A stretch of DNA of 64,000 bases from Nostocoides sp. (GCA_016716625.1 JADJVJ010000001.1:744001-808000); one strand, 5' to 3'. Shown: positions 24,222-32,728, counted from the first letter of the stretch. Notes: generated by a model from the sequence alone, not told the origin. A program made the numbers and translations.

Positions 24222-25973
24222 ATGAGTACCGCTGCCGCCCATCACCTCTCACCCGCCTTCCCCGAGCGGGCGGCCTGGGGCACCGCAAGCCGGTTGCGGG
24301 CCTGGCAGGAGGAGGCCCTCGCGGCCTACCTGGCGAGCGAACGCCGAGACTTCCTTGCCGTGGCCACGCCCGGGGCCGGCAAGACGACGTTTGCCATTCG
24401 AGTGGCCACCGAGCTCCTGCACCGCGGGGTCATCCGGGCGGTCACCGTGGTGGCACCGACCGAGCACCTCAAGACCCAGTGGGCGGACGCCGCGGCTCGG
24501 GTGGGGCTCCAGCTCGATCCGCGGTTCTCCAACACCGTCGGCGAACTCTCTGCGGACTACTGCGGTGTGGCCCTCACCTATGCCCAGGTGGCCGCCCGTC
24601 CCGACCTGCATCGGGCGCGGACCGAGCGCACGCCCACGCTCGTCATCCTCGATGAGATCCACCACGGTGGGGATGCCAAGTCCTGGGGTGACGGCATACG
24701 GACCGCGTTTGAGGGGGCCACCCGCCGCCTCTCGTTGACCGGGACGCCCTTTCGCTCAGACACCAACCAGATCCCGTTCGTGCGGTACGAACTGGGTGAG
24801 GATGGGGTACTCCGCTCGGCCGCGGACTTTGCCTACGGGTATGCCGCGGCGTTGCGCGACCACGTCGTTCGGCCGGTCATCTTCCTCGCGTATGGCGGGG
24901 ACGTCACCTGGCGTACCAGTGCCGGCGATGAGATCTCGGCCCGGCTCGGTGAGCCGCTGACCAAGGACCAGACCGCGCAGGCGTGGCGCACGGCGCTGGA
25001 TCCCAAGGGGGAGTGGGTGCCTGCCGTGCTCGCCGCGGCGGACCGGCGGCTCACGGAGGTGCGTCACCATGTGCCCGATGCGGGTGGGCTGGTCATCGCC
25101 ACCAACCAGGCCCAGGCCCGGGCGTATGCCGCCTCGTTGCGGGCGATCTGTGGAGAGTCGATCACCGTCGTCCTCTCCGACGACTCGGGGGCCAGCGCGC
25201 GCATCGAGGAGTTCGCCGCCAGCCGGAGCCGGTGGATGGTCGCCGTGCGGATGGTCTCCGAGGGGGTCGACGTCCCGCGGCTCTGTGTCGGGGTCTATGC
25301 GACGTCGACGCAGACTCCGCTCTTCTTCGCCCAGGCCGTCGGACGTTTCGTGCGGGCCCGGCGGCGCGGGGAGACCGCCTCGGTGTTCCTGCCCTCGGTG
25401 CCCGTGATCCTCGGGCACGCCGCCTCGATGGAGGAAGAACGCGATCACGCCCTGCGGGTCGAGCCCGAGGCTGGCGAGGAGGCCCTGCTCGCCGATGCGC
25501 TGCGGGAGGCTCCCGCGGTCGGACCAGGCGAGGACGGATCCCTGGAGGGAGCGGGGTTCGAGGCGCTGGGGTCGGCGGCCCATTTCGACCATGTCCTCTT
25601 CGACGCCCAGCAGTTCGGACTGCATGCTGCGGTGGGTTCGGAGGAGGAGCAGGAGTACCTCGGATTGCCGGGGCTGCTCGATCCCGACCAGGTCAGCGTG
25701 CTGCTCCAGGAACGCCAAAGTCGGCAGGCCAAGACCACGAGGACTGCGGTGGGGGTGCCCGAGCCGGTGTCTGTGCATCGCGCCCTCGCCGCCCAGCGCG
25801 CCGAGCTCAACCGGTTGGTGGCGGCATACGCCGTTCGTACCGGAGCCGCGCACGCGACGATCCACCTCGATCTGCGGCGGGCCTGCGGGGGGCCGGAGCT
25901 GGCCCGAGCCACCGGCGAGGAAGTGGGCGCCCGGATCGAACGCCTCCGCCGCTGGTTCGTCGGCCGCCGCTAG
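24222..25973 (+). CDS. Superfamily II DEAD/DEAH-type helicase
   Basis: A 583-aa helicase-like ATPase. Walker A is in ATPGAGKTT (about residues 46-54), motif II is DEIHHGGD (a DEIH variant), motif III LSLTGTPFR, then VSEGVDVPRL and AVGRFVRARRRGE as motifs V and VI. The C-terminal ~200 residues have no motif I know. This is closer to type III restriction/UvrB-like SF2 enzymes than to RNA DEAD-box proteins, but no nuclease or methylase partner is present. ATG 24222 is chosen for the N-terminus; ATG 24207 is possible. Confidence 0.85.
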   Translation: MSTAAAHHLSPAFPERAAWGTASRLRAWQEEALAAYLASERRDFLAVATPGAGKTTFAIRVATELLHRGVIRAVTVVAPTEHLKTQWADAAARVGLQLDPRFSNTVGELSADYCGVALTYAQVAARPDLHRARTERTPTLVILDEIHHGGDAKSWGDGIRTAFEGATRRLSLTGTPFRSDTNQIPFVRYELGEDGVLRSAADFAYGYAAALRDHVVRPVIFLAYGGDVTWRTSAGDEISARLGEPLTKDQTAQAWRTALDPKGEWVPAVLAAADRRLTEVRHHVPDAGGLVIATNQAQARAYAASLRAICGESITVVLSDDSGASARIEEFAASRSRWMVAVRMVSEGVDVPRLCVGVYATSTQTPLFFAQAVGRFVRARRRGETASVFLPSVPVILGHAASMEEERDHALRVEPEAGEEALLADALREAPAVGPGEDGSLEGAGFEALGSAAHFDHVLFDAQQFGLHAAVGSEEEQEYLGLPGLLDPDQVSVLLQERQSRQAKTTRTAVGVPEPVSVHRALAAQRAELNRLVAAYAVRTGAAHATIHLDLRRACGGPELARATGEEVGARIERLRRWFVGRR

Positions 25974-25991
25974 CCCAGCGCAACGCAACAA

Positions 25992-26075
25992 CTTTCCCGC
26001 CCTATGCCGGAAGGTGGGGGTTGGGGCCCCTTGTAAGGGACCCCAACCCCCACAACCCGGCATAGGGCGGGAAAG
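25992..26075. repeat. 84-bp imperfect palindrome between convergent genes
   Basis: Left arm 25992-26030 and right arm 26037-26075 are inverted copies of 39 bases matching at 35 positions; the loop is TTGTAA. It fills the gap between the helicase stop and the convergent Lrp gene. It could end transcription from both sides, but the arms are far longer than a normal terminator, contain TGGGGGTTGGGG, and end in CTTTCCCGCC with no U-tract. Confidence 0.95.
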
Positions 26076-26081
26076 CCGAGG

Positions 26082-26579
26082 TCAGGAGGGGGTGGCGGGC
26101 GGGGAGGCGGACTGTTCGACGAGGGGGCCGGTGCGGTGGTCCAGGTGGCTGACCAAGCACATTGAGGTGTTCGCCCGGATGACGTGCACGTCGTCGATGA
26201 TCCGGTCGATGACCCGGCCAAGGTCGGCGTTGTCCTTGGCAACAACCCGGACGACAAGGTCACCGACCCCCGTGATCGAGTGAATCTCGAGCACCTCTGG
26301 GATGGCGCTGAGGTGCTCAACCACCGGAGCGTGACCACGCCGTTGCCGGATCTCCAGCGTGCAGAAGGCCGTCACCGGATAGCCGAGCGCCCCCGCGTCG
26401 ATCTGCGGCGCCCACGACCGAATGATGCCGCGCTCCTGGAGTCGATCCAGCCGGGCCTGGACCGTACCGCGAGCGACCCCGAGGCGCCGGGACGCGCCGA
26501 GGACTCCGATATCTGGGTTCTCCGTGAACGTCGCAATGAGGCGAGCGTCGAGGGCGTCGATCCGTGGGCGTCGCGTCAT
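26082..26579 (-). CDS. Lrp/AsnC-family transcriptional regulator
   Basis: A 165-aa regulator with an N-terminal helix-turn-helix (LDARLIATFTENPDIGVLGASRRLGVARGTVQARLDRL) and a C-terminal RAM/effector-binding domain (PVTAFCTLEI, GVGDLVVRVVAKD). ATG 26579 gives the family N-terminus. It is divergent from the hppD region, which codes for tyrosine/phenylalanine breakdown, so it is the likely local regulator responding to an aromatic amino acid (inference from position). An inverted repeat suited to such a regulator lies between the genes. Confidence 0.9.
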   Translation of the reverse strand: MTRRPRIDALDARLIATFTENPDIGVLGASRRLGVARGTVQARLDRLQERGIIRSWAPQIDAGALGYPVTAFCTLEIRQRRGHAPVVEHLSAIPEVLEIHSITGVGDLVVRVVAKDNADLGRVIDRIIDDVHVIRANTSMCLVSHLDHRTGPLVEQSASPPATPS

Positions 26580-26600
26580 ACGCAGATTGTTGACTCTGAC

Positions 26601-26622
26601 TAGCCATGCAGGCAATAGGCTA
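26601..26622. promoter_or_regulatory. Inverted repeat TAGCC-N12-GGCTA, candidate Lrp operator
   Basis: TAGCC (26601-26605) and GGCTA (26618-26622) are symmetric around the divergent Lrp/hppD promoter region, and the right arm overlaps a TAGGCT -10 box. Binding here would block hppD transcription. This is prediction only. Confidence 0.4.
26616..26621 (+). promoter_or_regulatory. -10 box (TAGGCT) upstream of hppD
   Basis: TAGGCT is followed by seven bases and a GTG at 26629, the same geometry as the leaderless promoters elsewhere in the window. A start there gives hppD a leader of about 58 nt. Confidence 0.45.
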
Positions 26623-26628
26623 CGCACA

Positions 26629-26694
26629 GTGACCAGCAGAACCCCTATTGGTTGCGCAGCCTGTCACCCGGCCCGACAGTGGGACCATGACTGA
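26629..26694 (+). CDS. Possible 21-residue leader peptide upstream of hppD
   Basis: A GTG at the predicted transcription start opens a short frame reading MTSRTPIGCAACHPARQW and three more residues. Its stop TGA (26692-26694) lies just inside hppD, whose ATG is at 26687. Leaderless position plus overlap with the next start suggests a translated leader that couples to hppD. It is short and could be chance, and no homologue is known to me. Confidence 0.3.
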   Translation: MTSRTPIGCAACHPARQWDHD

Positions 26695-27925
26695 CACGAC
26701 GACGACGTCTGCGACCACGATGAGCCTCACCGACCAGGAGCGCGACGCGGGCCTGGACCTCCAGCGCCTCAAGGAACTCGTCGGACTCGTCGAGTATGAC
26801 GCCAGCTCGGACCCCTTCCCGGTCACCGGCTGGGATGCGGTGGTCTTCGTTGTCGGCAACGCCACCCAGGCCGCGCACTACTACCAGAGCGTGTGGGGGA
26901 TGGAGCTCGTCGCCTACGACGGTCCCGAGCACGGCAACCGAGACCACAAGGCCTTCGTGCTCAAGTCCGGCTCGATCAAGTTCGTCGTCAAGGGCGCAGT
27001 GAGCCCGGATAGCCCGCTCATTGCCCACCACGCCAAGCACGGTGACGGTGTGCTCGACATCGGCCTTGAGGTCCCCGACGTCGACGTCTGCATCGCTCAG
27101 GCCAAGGCCGCCGGCGCCACCGTTCTTGAAGAGCCACACAACATCACCGATGCCGACGGGACGGTGCGCCTGGCCGCCATCGCAACCTACGGTGACACCC
27201 GGCATACCCTCGTCCAGCGCACCGTGGACGGAGTGATCTACGCCGGGCCGCATGTCCCCGGATACCACCGGATCTCCTCGTCGTACGAGAAGCGCCCCGG
27301 GGCCCCCAAGCGTCTCTTCCAGGCCCTCGACCACGTTGTGGGCAATGTCGAGCTCGGCAAGATGGACCACTGGGTCGCTTTCTACAACAAGGTCATGGGC
27401 TTTGTGAACATGGCCGAGTTTGTCGGGGACGATATCGCCACCGACTACTCGGCGCTCATGTCCAAAGTCGTCGCCAACGGCAACCACCGGGTGAAGTTCC
27501 CGCTCAACGAGCCGGCCATCGCCAAGAAGCGCAGCCAGATCGACGAGTACCTCGACTTCTACAGCGGCCCGGGCGCTCAGCACCTCGCCCTTGCGACCAA
27601 CGACATCCTCACCACCGTCGACGAGCTCCGCAAGGAGGGTGTGGAGTTCCTCGACACCCCGGACGCCTACTACGACGACCCCGAACTGCGGGCGCGGATC
27701 GGCCAGGTCCGAGTCCCCATCGAGGAACTCAAGAGCCGCCGGATCCTGGTGGACCGGGACGAGGACGGCTACCTGCTGCAGATCTTCACCCGCCCCCTCG
27801 GCGACCGCCCGACGGTCTTCTTCGAGATCATCGAGCGGCACGGCTCGCTCGGCTTCGGCAAGGGCAACTTCAAGGCGCTCTTCGAGTCGATCGAGCGTGA
27901 GCAGGAGCGCCGCGGCAACCTCTGA
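26687..27925 (+). CDS. hppD: 4-hydroxyphenylpyruvate dioxygenase
   Basis: A 412-aa non-haem iron enzyme that converts 4-hydroxyphenylpyruvate to homogentisate in tyrosine catabolism. Two vicinal-oxygen-chelate halves are visible. The iron ligands fall at His216 (ALDHVVGN), His299 (AQHLAL) and Glu380 (FFEII), in their family positions, and the C-terminal GFGKGNFKALFESIEREQ is typical. Start ATG 26687 gives the standard N-terminus. The rest of the pathway is nearby: fahA at 30.6 kb and hmgA at 33.8 kb. Confidence 0.97.
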   Translation: MTDTTTTSATTMSLTDQERDAGLDLQRLKELVGLVEYDASSDPFPVTGWDAVVFVVGNATQAAHYYQSVWGMELVAYDGPEHGNRDHKAFVLKSGSIKFVVKGAVSPDSPLIAHHAKHGDGVLDIGLEVPDVDVCIAQAKAAGATVLEEPHNITDADGTVRLAAIATYGDTRHTLVQRTVDGVIYAGPHVPGYHRISSSYEKRPGAPKRLFQALDHVVGNVELGKMDHWVAFYNKVMGFVNMAEFVGDDIATDYSALMSKVVANGNHRVKFPLNEPAIAKKRSQIDEYLDFYSGPGAQHLALATNDILTTVDELRKEGVEFLDTPDAYYDDPELRARIGQVRVPIEELKSRRILVDRDEDGYLLQIFTRPLGDRPTVFFEIIERHGSLGFGKGNFKALFESIEREQERRGNL

Positions 27926-27974
27926 GCGCGCCCGCCGCGCGGGCGAGGGCACCGGCCGCACCCGAACGGTCACA

Positions 27975-27980
27975 TAGGGT
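27975..27980 (+). promoter_or_regulatory. -10 box (TAGGGT) of the RDD-protein gene, leaderless
   Basis: TAGGGT is followed by eight bases and the ATG at 27989, at the upper end of the leaderless spacing. Confidence 0.5.
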
Positions 27981-27988
27981 GGGCTGAC

Positions 27989-28783
27989 ATGACGGCTTCT
28001 ACGCGCCCGGACCGCGCGGGGTGGTACGAAGACCCCGACCAGCCCGGTCAATTGCGCTACTTCGACGGCATTTTGTGGACCTCGCACACCAGCGGTCGAG
28101 TCGCTGGAACGGCCGTCGACAGCAGCGAAGGTCCCGAGCCCGTGAGCACGCCGGTCGACACCACCGAGGGCCAGCCGATATCTCCCACGATCCTGCCCCC
28201 GCCGCCCTCAAGGCCGGGTATGCCGTCGAGCACCGGCGCGTGGCTCGGGGACCCGGGCAAGATCGTGCTGGCACCACTGGGCGCCAGGGTTCTCGCCTAC
28301 ATCGTCGACCGCATCCTGACCTCCCTGCTCACCGTCCTCCTCGGGTTCTGGTTCATCCTCAAGGCCGTGGAGCCGATCCGTGCCGACCTGGAGGCGACCA
28401 CCGCCCGAGGTGACATCGCGGGGGCGCTGGCCCTCATCGAGCGCGCCGACCGGGGCTACCTGCTCGCGTATGCCGTGATCGGGCTGGCCGTCGGACTGCT
28501 CTACAGCGTGCTTTTCCTTGTTCGGGCCGGCGCTACCCCCGGTAAGCTCGCCGTCGGGATCCGGGTGCGCCGCATGGACCGTGACGGGCACCTCGACCGG
28601 GACACCGCCATCAAACGGTCGGGCTTCGAGGCGGTCCTCGGCGCCATGGGGAACGCCCCGTATGTCGGCACCCTGGGGGTCATGCTCGCCATTGCCGACC
28701 TGCTGCTGCCGTTCGTCGACCCGCGCCGCCAGGCCCTGCACGACAAGGTGGCCGCAACGGTCGTCGTCCGGAGGCAGGGATGA
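27989..28783 (+). CDS. RDD-family membrane protein with DUF2510 domain
   Basis: A 264-aa protein. Residues ~8-35 are a DUF2510 module (AGWYEDPDQPGQLRYFDGILW), a short linker-rich region follows, and the C-terminal ~170 residues form an RDD domain: ARVLAYIVDRILTS with conserved Arg/Asp, hydrophobic helices, and ATPGKLAVGIRV, ending in DPRRQALHDKVAATVV. RDD proteins are small multi-pass membrane proteins, some linked to ion exchange; function here is unknown. It overlaps the next gene by ATGA. Confidence 0.9.
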   Translation: MTASTRPDRAGWYEDPDQPGQLRYFDGILWTSHTSGRVAGTAVDSSEGPEPVSTPVDTTEGQPISPTILPPPPSRPGMPSSTGAWLGDPGKIVLAPLGARVLAYIVDRILTSLLTVLLGFWFILKAVEPIRADLEATTARGDIAGALALIERADRGYLLAYAVIGLAVGLLYSVLFLVRAGATPGKLAVGIRVRRMDRDGHLDRDTAIKRSGFEAVLGAMGNAPYVGTLGVMLAIADLLLPFVDPRRQALHDKVAATVVVRRQG

Positions 28784-29667
28784 GTTTCACCCGCACCGCC
28801 GCCGGGTGGCAGGAGGCTCTGGCCGCTAAGGCCGCGGCCATCGACCTGCGCAACGGCGGTCGGCCGCGGAGCGCTTACGTCCTCGACGGCTTCTTTTTCG
28901 AGCTCGTCGAGTATGCCGCCCCCGGACTCTTCGTCGAGGCCGGGGCCTTCGACGCCAACGCCTCCCGCCGAGTGGCCGCGACACTGCCGGAGTGCACGGT
29001 GCTCGCCTTCGAGGCCAACCCGAACAACCACGCCATCTGGACCTCGGAGGTGGACTTCGGCGCCGAGCGGGTGGACTATCGCCACTCGGCCCTGGCGAAC
29101 CGAACCGGGGAGATCGAGATGGTCCTGCGCACCCGCGATCCCGGGGCCGCCGAAGCGCACGTCGAGGACAACTCGATCCACCCCTGGATCGCCTCCGCGG
29201 CGGGCGCAACGTCAGATGTGGTCATGGTCCCGGTGACCACGATGGACGGCATTCTCGCCGAGGTCCCCACCGGCACCCGGGTCGCGACCTGGATCGACGT
29301 CGAGGGGGCCAACCGTGAGGTCATCGACGGCGGACGAGGACTCCTCGCGGCCTGCGATGTCGTCAAGATCGAGGTGGAGTCGTCCCCGCTCTGGGTCGGG
29401 CAGTGGCTCGACCTCGACGTCCTCGGGGCGTTGACCGACCTTGGCTTGGTGCCGCTGGCCCGCGATGCCCAGGCGCCCGAGCAGTACAACGTTGTCTTGG
29501 TCAGCACCCGGCTCGCCGGGGACCCCCACGTCGGTGCCCTACTCGCTGCCTACGAACGCCGGCAAGCAGCCCGGGAACTGCCCGGAATCCTCGGCAAGGC
29601 CCGTCGGCACCCGCTCCTGCGGCAGGCCGCCCGGAGCGTGCGGGACCGCCTCCCTCGCCCGCGATGA
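28780..29667 (+). CDS. FkbM-family methyltransferase
   Basis: A 295-aa protein with the FkbM-type SAM fold: FVEAGAFDANASRRVA (cofactor glycine region), TVLAFEANPNNH (acidic ribose-binding strand), a later LANRTGEIEMVL segment, and TWIDVEGANREVIDGG, the conserved acidic core motif. FkbM proteins usually O-methylate sugars or polyketides. ATGA overlaps on both sides couple it to the RDD gene and to a glycosyltransferase, suggesting methylation of a surface glycan (inference). Confidence 0.82.
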   Translation: MSFTRTAAGWQEALAAKAAAIDLRNGGRPRSAYVLDGFFFELVEYAAPGLFVEAGAFDANASRRVAATLPECTVLAFEANPNNHAIWTSEVDFGAERVDYRHSALANRTGEIEMVLRTRDPGAAEAHVEDNSIHPWIASAAGATSDVVMVPVTTMDGILAEVPTGTRVATWIDVEGANREVIDGGRGLLAACDVVKIEVESSPLWVGQWLDLDVLGALTDLGLVPLARDAQAPEQYNVVLVSTRLAGDPHVGALLAAYERRQAARELPGILGKARRHPLLRQAARSVRDRLPRPR

Positions 29668-30557
29668 TTCATGACCGGCTCCCGGCGCCGGTGCTGGCGC
29701 GGCTGCGGCACGCCAAGCACCTCGGTGCCCGGAGCCTGAAGCACCTCCGCTGGGGCCTGCCGCTGGTTCGGGGGCCGCTCTTTGAGCCGTACTTCGTCTG
29801 GAAACAACGGCGCAACCCGCAGACCTTCCCCCGGGAGAAGTACGCCGGGGAGTGGTTCGCGCAGGACCTCCCGGGCCGCAGCGTCCTCGCCGGCGAGCCG
29901 GTCCCGCGGCGCATCTTCGTCATCTGGGCTGGCGAGAACCCGATGAGCCAGGCCCGGGTGCGCAACCTCGAGGAGATCCGTACCGTCAACCATGACCTCG
30001 AGATCGTTCTCGTGACCCCCGACACCCTCGGGCAGTGGGTGCTCCCGGACGCCCCCCTTCCCGCGGAGTATGCCAACCTCTCCTTCGTCCACCGCGCCGA
30101 CTACCTGCGGTGCTACCTGCTGCACCACCATGGCGGCGGCTACATCGACCTCAAGCGACCGCTCCACCCATGGCGCGGTGCGTTCGAACGGCTTGAGGCC
30201 TCCGATGCCTGGCTACTCGGCTACACCGAACGTTCCCGGCTCAACATCCCCGCGGTCGGCGGTGAGCTCTACCGGGACCTGCGGGGCTCCTCGCAGCAGC
30301 TCTTCGGCTATGGCGGGCTCATCGCCCGACGACATACCGCGCTCTCCAGTGAGTGGGAGCGGCGCGCCCGCGCCGTCCTGGCCACGCACGGCGCGGCGCT
30401 CGAAGCACATCCCGGGAACGACCGCGGCGACAGTACGGGCTACCCGATCGCCTGGACCGAACTCCTTGCCCACATCGTCGCTCCGCTGACCTGGAAGTAC
30501 CAGGACCACGTGCTCCACGACGACCGCGTCCTGCCCGAGCTGCGGCGCTACATGTAG
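29664..30557 (+). CDS. Capsular-polysaccharide-type glycosyltransferase (GT32-like)
   Basis: A 297-aa predicted sugar transferase. PRRIFVIWAGENPMSQARVRNLEEI and FVHRADYLRCYLLHHHGGGYIDL match the core of GT32/Caps_synth enzymes. The usual DXD metal motif is replaced by D-L-K (GGYIDLKRPL), an oddity that may lower or change catalysis or may be a subfamily trait. The ATG start overlaps the stop of the FkbM gene. It ends nine bases before the convergent fahA stop. Confidence 0.75.
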   Translation: MIHDRLPAPVLARLRHAKHLGARSLKHLRWGLPLVRGPLFEPYFVWKQRRNPQTFPREKYAGEWFAQDLPGRSVLAGEPVPRRIFVIWAGENPMSQARVRNLEEIRTVNHDLEIVLVTPDTLGQWVLPDAPLPAEYANLSFVHRADYLRCYLLHHHGGGYIDLKRPLHPWRGAFERLEASDAWLLGYTERSRLNIPAVGGELYRDLRGSSQQLFGYGGLIARRHTALSSEWERRARAVLATHGAALEAHPGNDRGDSTGYPIAWTELLAHIVAPLTWKYQDHVLHDDRVLPELRRYM

Positions 30558-30565
30558 GACCGCCG

Positions 30566-31822
30566 TCAGGGGCGCGCCGGCAGGATCCGGCCGACGCACT
30601 CGCCGAGCCCGATCCGTCGTCCGGATACTCCCGGTGCACTCGCACGCAGCGTGACAACGTCGCCGTCCTCGAGGAAGGTCCGCTCGGTCCCGTCGTCCAG
30701 GCCCACCGGCTCGGCACCGCTCCACGACAGTTCGAGGAACGATCCGCGACTCTCGCGCGTCGGCCCGGAGATCGTTCCCGACCCGAAGAGATCCCCGGGC
30801 CGGGTCGTGGCGCCATTGACGGTGGTGTGCGCGAGCATCTGCGCGGGCGACCAGTACATGTCCCGGTACTCGGGCCGGGAGACCACCGTGCCGTTCCAGT
30901 CGACCTCGTAGGAGATGTCGAGCCCGTATGCCGTGTTCGCCCCGTCTGTGGTCGGCTCACCCCGCAGGTAAGGCAGCAGTGGCGGGGTGTCCTGACCCGG
31001 CAGCGGCACCCGCGCGGCCCGCAGCGCCTCCATGGTGACCACCCAGGGGGAGATCGAGGTGGCAAACGACTTGCCGAGGAACGGGCCGAGCGGAACGTAC
31101 TCCCACGCCTGGATGTCGCGGGCGGACCAGTCGTTGAGCAGGACCACCCCGAAGAAATGTTCATCTGCGTCTGCCAGCGACACCGGCGAGCCCAGGTCGG
31201 TGGCCGGGCCGCCGACGACGAAGCCCAGTTCGGCCTCGATGTCGAGCCGAACCGAGGGCCCGAAAACCGGAGCCGGCGCGGTCGGCGGTTTGCGCTGGCC
31301 GCACGGCCGGACGATGTCCGTGCCGGAGACGACGACGGTCTGGGATCGGCCGTGGTAGCCGATGGGAAGGTGTTTCCAGTTCGGCGTGAGCGGTTCGGAG
31401 TCCGGCCGGAAGATCCGCCCGACGTTCCTTGCGTGGTGCTCGCTGGCATAGAAGTCGACGTAGTCGCCGACGGCCAGCGGCAGGTGCAGGGCAACCTCGG
31501 CGAGCGGGTACAGGTGGGGGCTGACCCCGTCCCGGTGAACCGCGTCGGTGAGGATCTCGGTAAGCCAGGCTCGCGCGATCTGCCAGGTCGAACGACCTTG
31601 CGCAAGAAATGCATTGAGCGTCGATTGGCGCCATACGGAGGCCAGGTCGGGTCCGTCGCCGACATCGCCGAGAGCGGCGACGGCGGAGACGTCGAGGACC
31701 AGATCGCCGACCCGCACCCCGACCCGAGGGGCCTCGCCGACCCGGGAGAACACGCCATAGGGGAGGTTGTCGACACCGAAGAGGTCGTCGTCGGAGAGGT
31801 CGAGCCAGGTCGTCATGGTCAT
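30566..31822 (-). CDS. fahA: Fumarylacetoacetase
   Basis: A 418-aa enzyme that cleaves fumarylacetoacetate to fumarate and acetoacetate, the last step of tyrosine degradation. Family signatures are clear: DFYASEHHARNVGRIFRP, NWKHLPIGYHGRSQ, metal and active-site region LDIEAELGFVVGG, LLNDWSARDIQAWEY, and the C-terminal SGTISGPTRESRGSFLEL. ATG 31822 overlaps the upstream gene stop (ATGA); ATG 31816 is an alternative. It is co-transcribed with the uncharacterised upstream gene. Confidence 0.97.
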   Translation of the reverse strand: MTMTTWLDLSDDDLFGVDNLPYGVFSRVGEAPRVGVRVGDLVLDVSAVAALGDVGDGPDLASVWRQSTLNAFLAQGRSTWQIARAWLTEILTDAVHRDGVSPHLYPLAEVALHLPLAVGDYVDFYASEHHARNVGRIFRPDSEPLTPNWKHLPIGYHGRSQTVVVSGTDIVRPCGQRKPPTAPAPVFGPSVRLDIEAELGFVVGGPATDLGSPVSLADADEHFFGVVLLNDWSARDIQAWEYVPLGPFLGKSFATSISPWVVTMEALRAARVPLPGQDTPPLLPYLRGEPTTDGANTAYGLDISYEVDWNGTVVSRPEYRDMYWSPAQMLAHTTVNGATTRPGDLFGSGTISGPTRESRGSFLELSWSGAEPVGLDDGTERTFLEDGDVVTLRASAPGVSGRRIGLGECVGRILPARP

Positions 31823-32715
31823 CTTTCGTCAGGGTGGGGGAGGTCGGTGGCGAGGTCTGCTGGCAACAGACCCATGGCGTCGAGTTCGGTGAGCGGGTCG
31901 GTCACCCCGCAGCAGCCGTAGGCGGTGAACGCGGACCGGACCGCTTCGATCTGGGCGGGTTTCCACCGCTCGAGCACCGGGACCACGGCGAGGGGATCCC
32001 GCTCGGCGAGGACGGACTCGACCTCGTCGACCCGGTTCGGCTCGGTGACGGCACGCTGGGTGGCGAGCAGCACGTTGAGCAGGCCGTGCTCGGGCCGTCC
32101 GCCGTCGTGGTCGGCCCGCAGGAGATGATGCAGCCCACCGGTGAGTTTGAACGGCAGCCCGCGGCTCACCGCCCCGGTAATGAACTCGGCGAGCTCTCGC
32201 TCGGTCGGCCACGGCCAGGTCGGGGTGGCGCCGGTGCGGAACTTCACCTGAGCGGGCAGAGCCGCGGCCCGTGCCTGCGCGACGTCGTCGAGCGCCCGGT
32301 CATGGTCCGGCCCGCGCGGCACCTCCAACGTGAGCGGGATCCCGGCCACATCGAAGGCTCGCCACTGCGGCACCCAGCCGAGTTCGAGGCCGGAGACCCG
32401 AACCGTAGGATCCACCCGCAAGAGGGCGACCCCTTCCTCGATGACCTGGCGCGGGGTGCCGGGCCTCGCGATGAGCCCGACCGCGAGCGAGCGATCCGCG
32501 GCGAGGTCGGCGATCGTGGCCGCATCGGCCACCGGGACGAGCAACGGCCCGATCGCGGCGGCATACGAACTACTTCGGTGGCGACGGTGCTCAGCCACCG
32601 CTCGCCGCAGCGGGGCGTTGCCGGGCGGAAAGACGGCGGCGTCGTCGATGAGGTGCAGCAGAAGCGTCGGGTTCAGCGCCCGGGAGGCGGAGAACGACGG
32701 TGTCGACGAGGGCAC
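31819..32715 (-). CDS. Conserved hypothetical protein coupled to fahA
   Basis: A 298-aa soluble protein I cannot assign to a named family. It has LIDDAAVFPPGNAPL near the N-terminus, several Leu/Val-rich strands with LELGWVPQW and LTLEVPRGP, and LPAQVKFRTGATPTWPWP and LPFKLTGGLHHLL, which together suggest a TIM-barrel-like alternation. It overlaps fahA by ATGA and is the first gene of that operon. GTG 32715 is chosen because a TAGCCT -10 box lies seven bases upstream; an 11-codon longer start exists. A role in homogentisate or fumarylacetoacetate metabolism is inferred from position only. Confidence 0.75.
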   Translation of the reverse strand: MPSSTPSFSASRALNPTLLLHLIDDAAVFPPGNAPLRRAVAEHRRHRSSSYAAAIGPLLVPVADAATIADLAADRSLAVGLIARPGTPRQVIEEGVALLRVDPTVRVSGLELGWVPQWRAFDVAGIPLTLEVPRGPDHDRALDDVAQARAAALPAQVKFRTGATPTWPWPTERELAEFITGAVSRGLPFKLTGGLHHLLRADHDGGRPEHGLLNVLLATQRAVTEPNRVDEVESVLAERDPLAVVPVLERWKPAQIEAVRSAFTAYGCCGVTDPLTELDAMGLLPADLATDLPHPDER

Positions 32716-32722
32716 GATCGTC

Positions 32723-32728
32723 AGGCTA
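32723..32728 (-). promoter_or_regulatory. -10 box (TAGCCT) of the fahA operon, leaderless
   Basis: On the minus strand TAGCCT is followed by seven bases and the GTG at 32715. Confidence 0.55.

Noticed and set aside
24222..25973. Part of a restriction or phage-defence system
   Set aside because: The helicase resembles SF2 enzymes of some restriction systems, but no methylase, nuclease or toxin gene is nearby.
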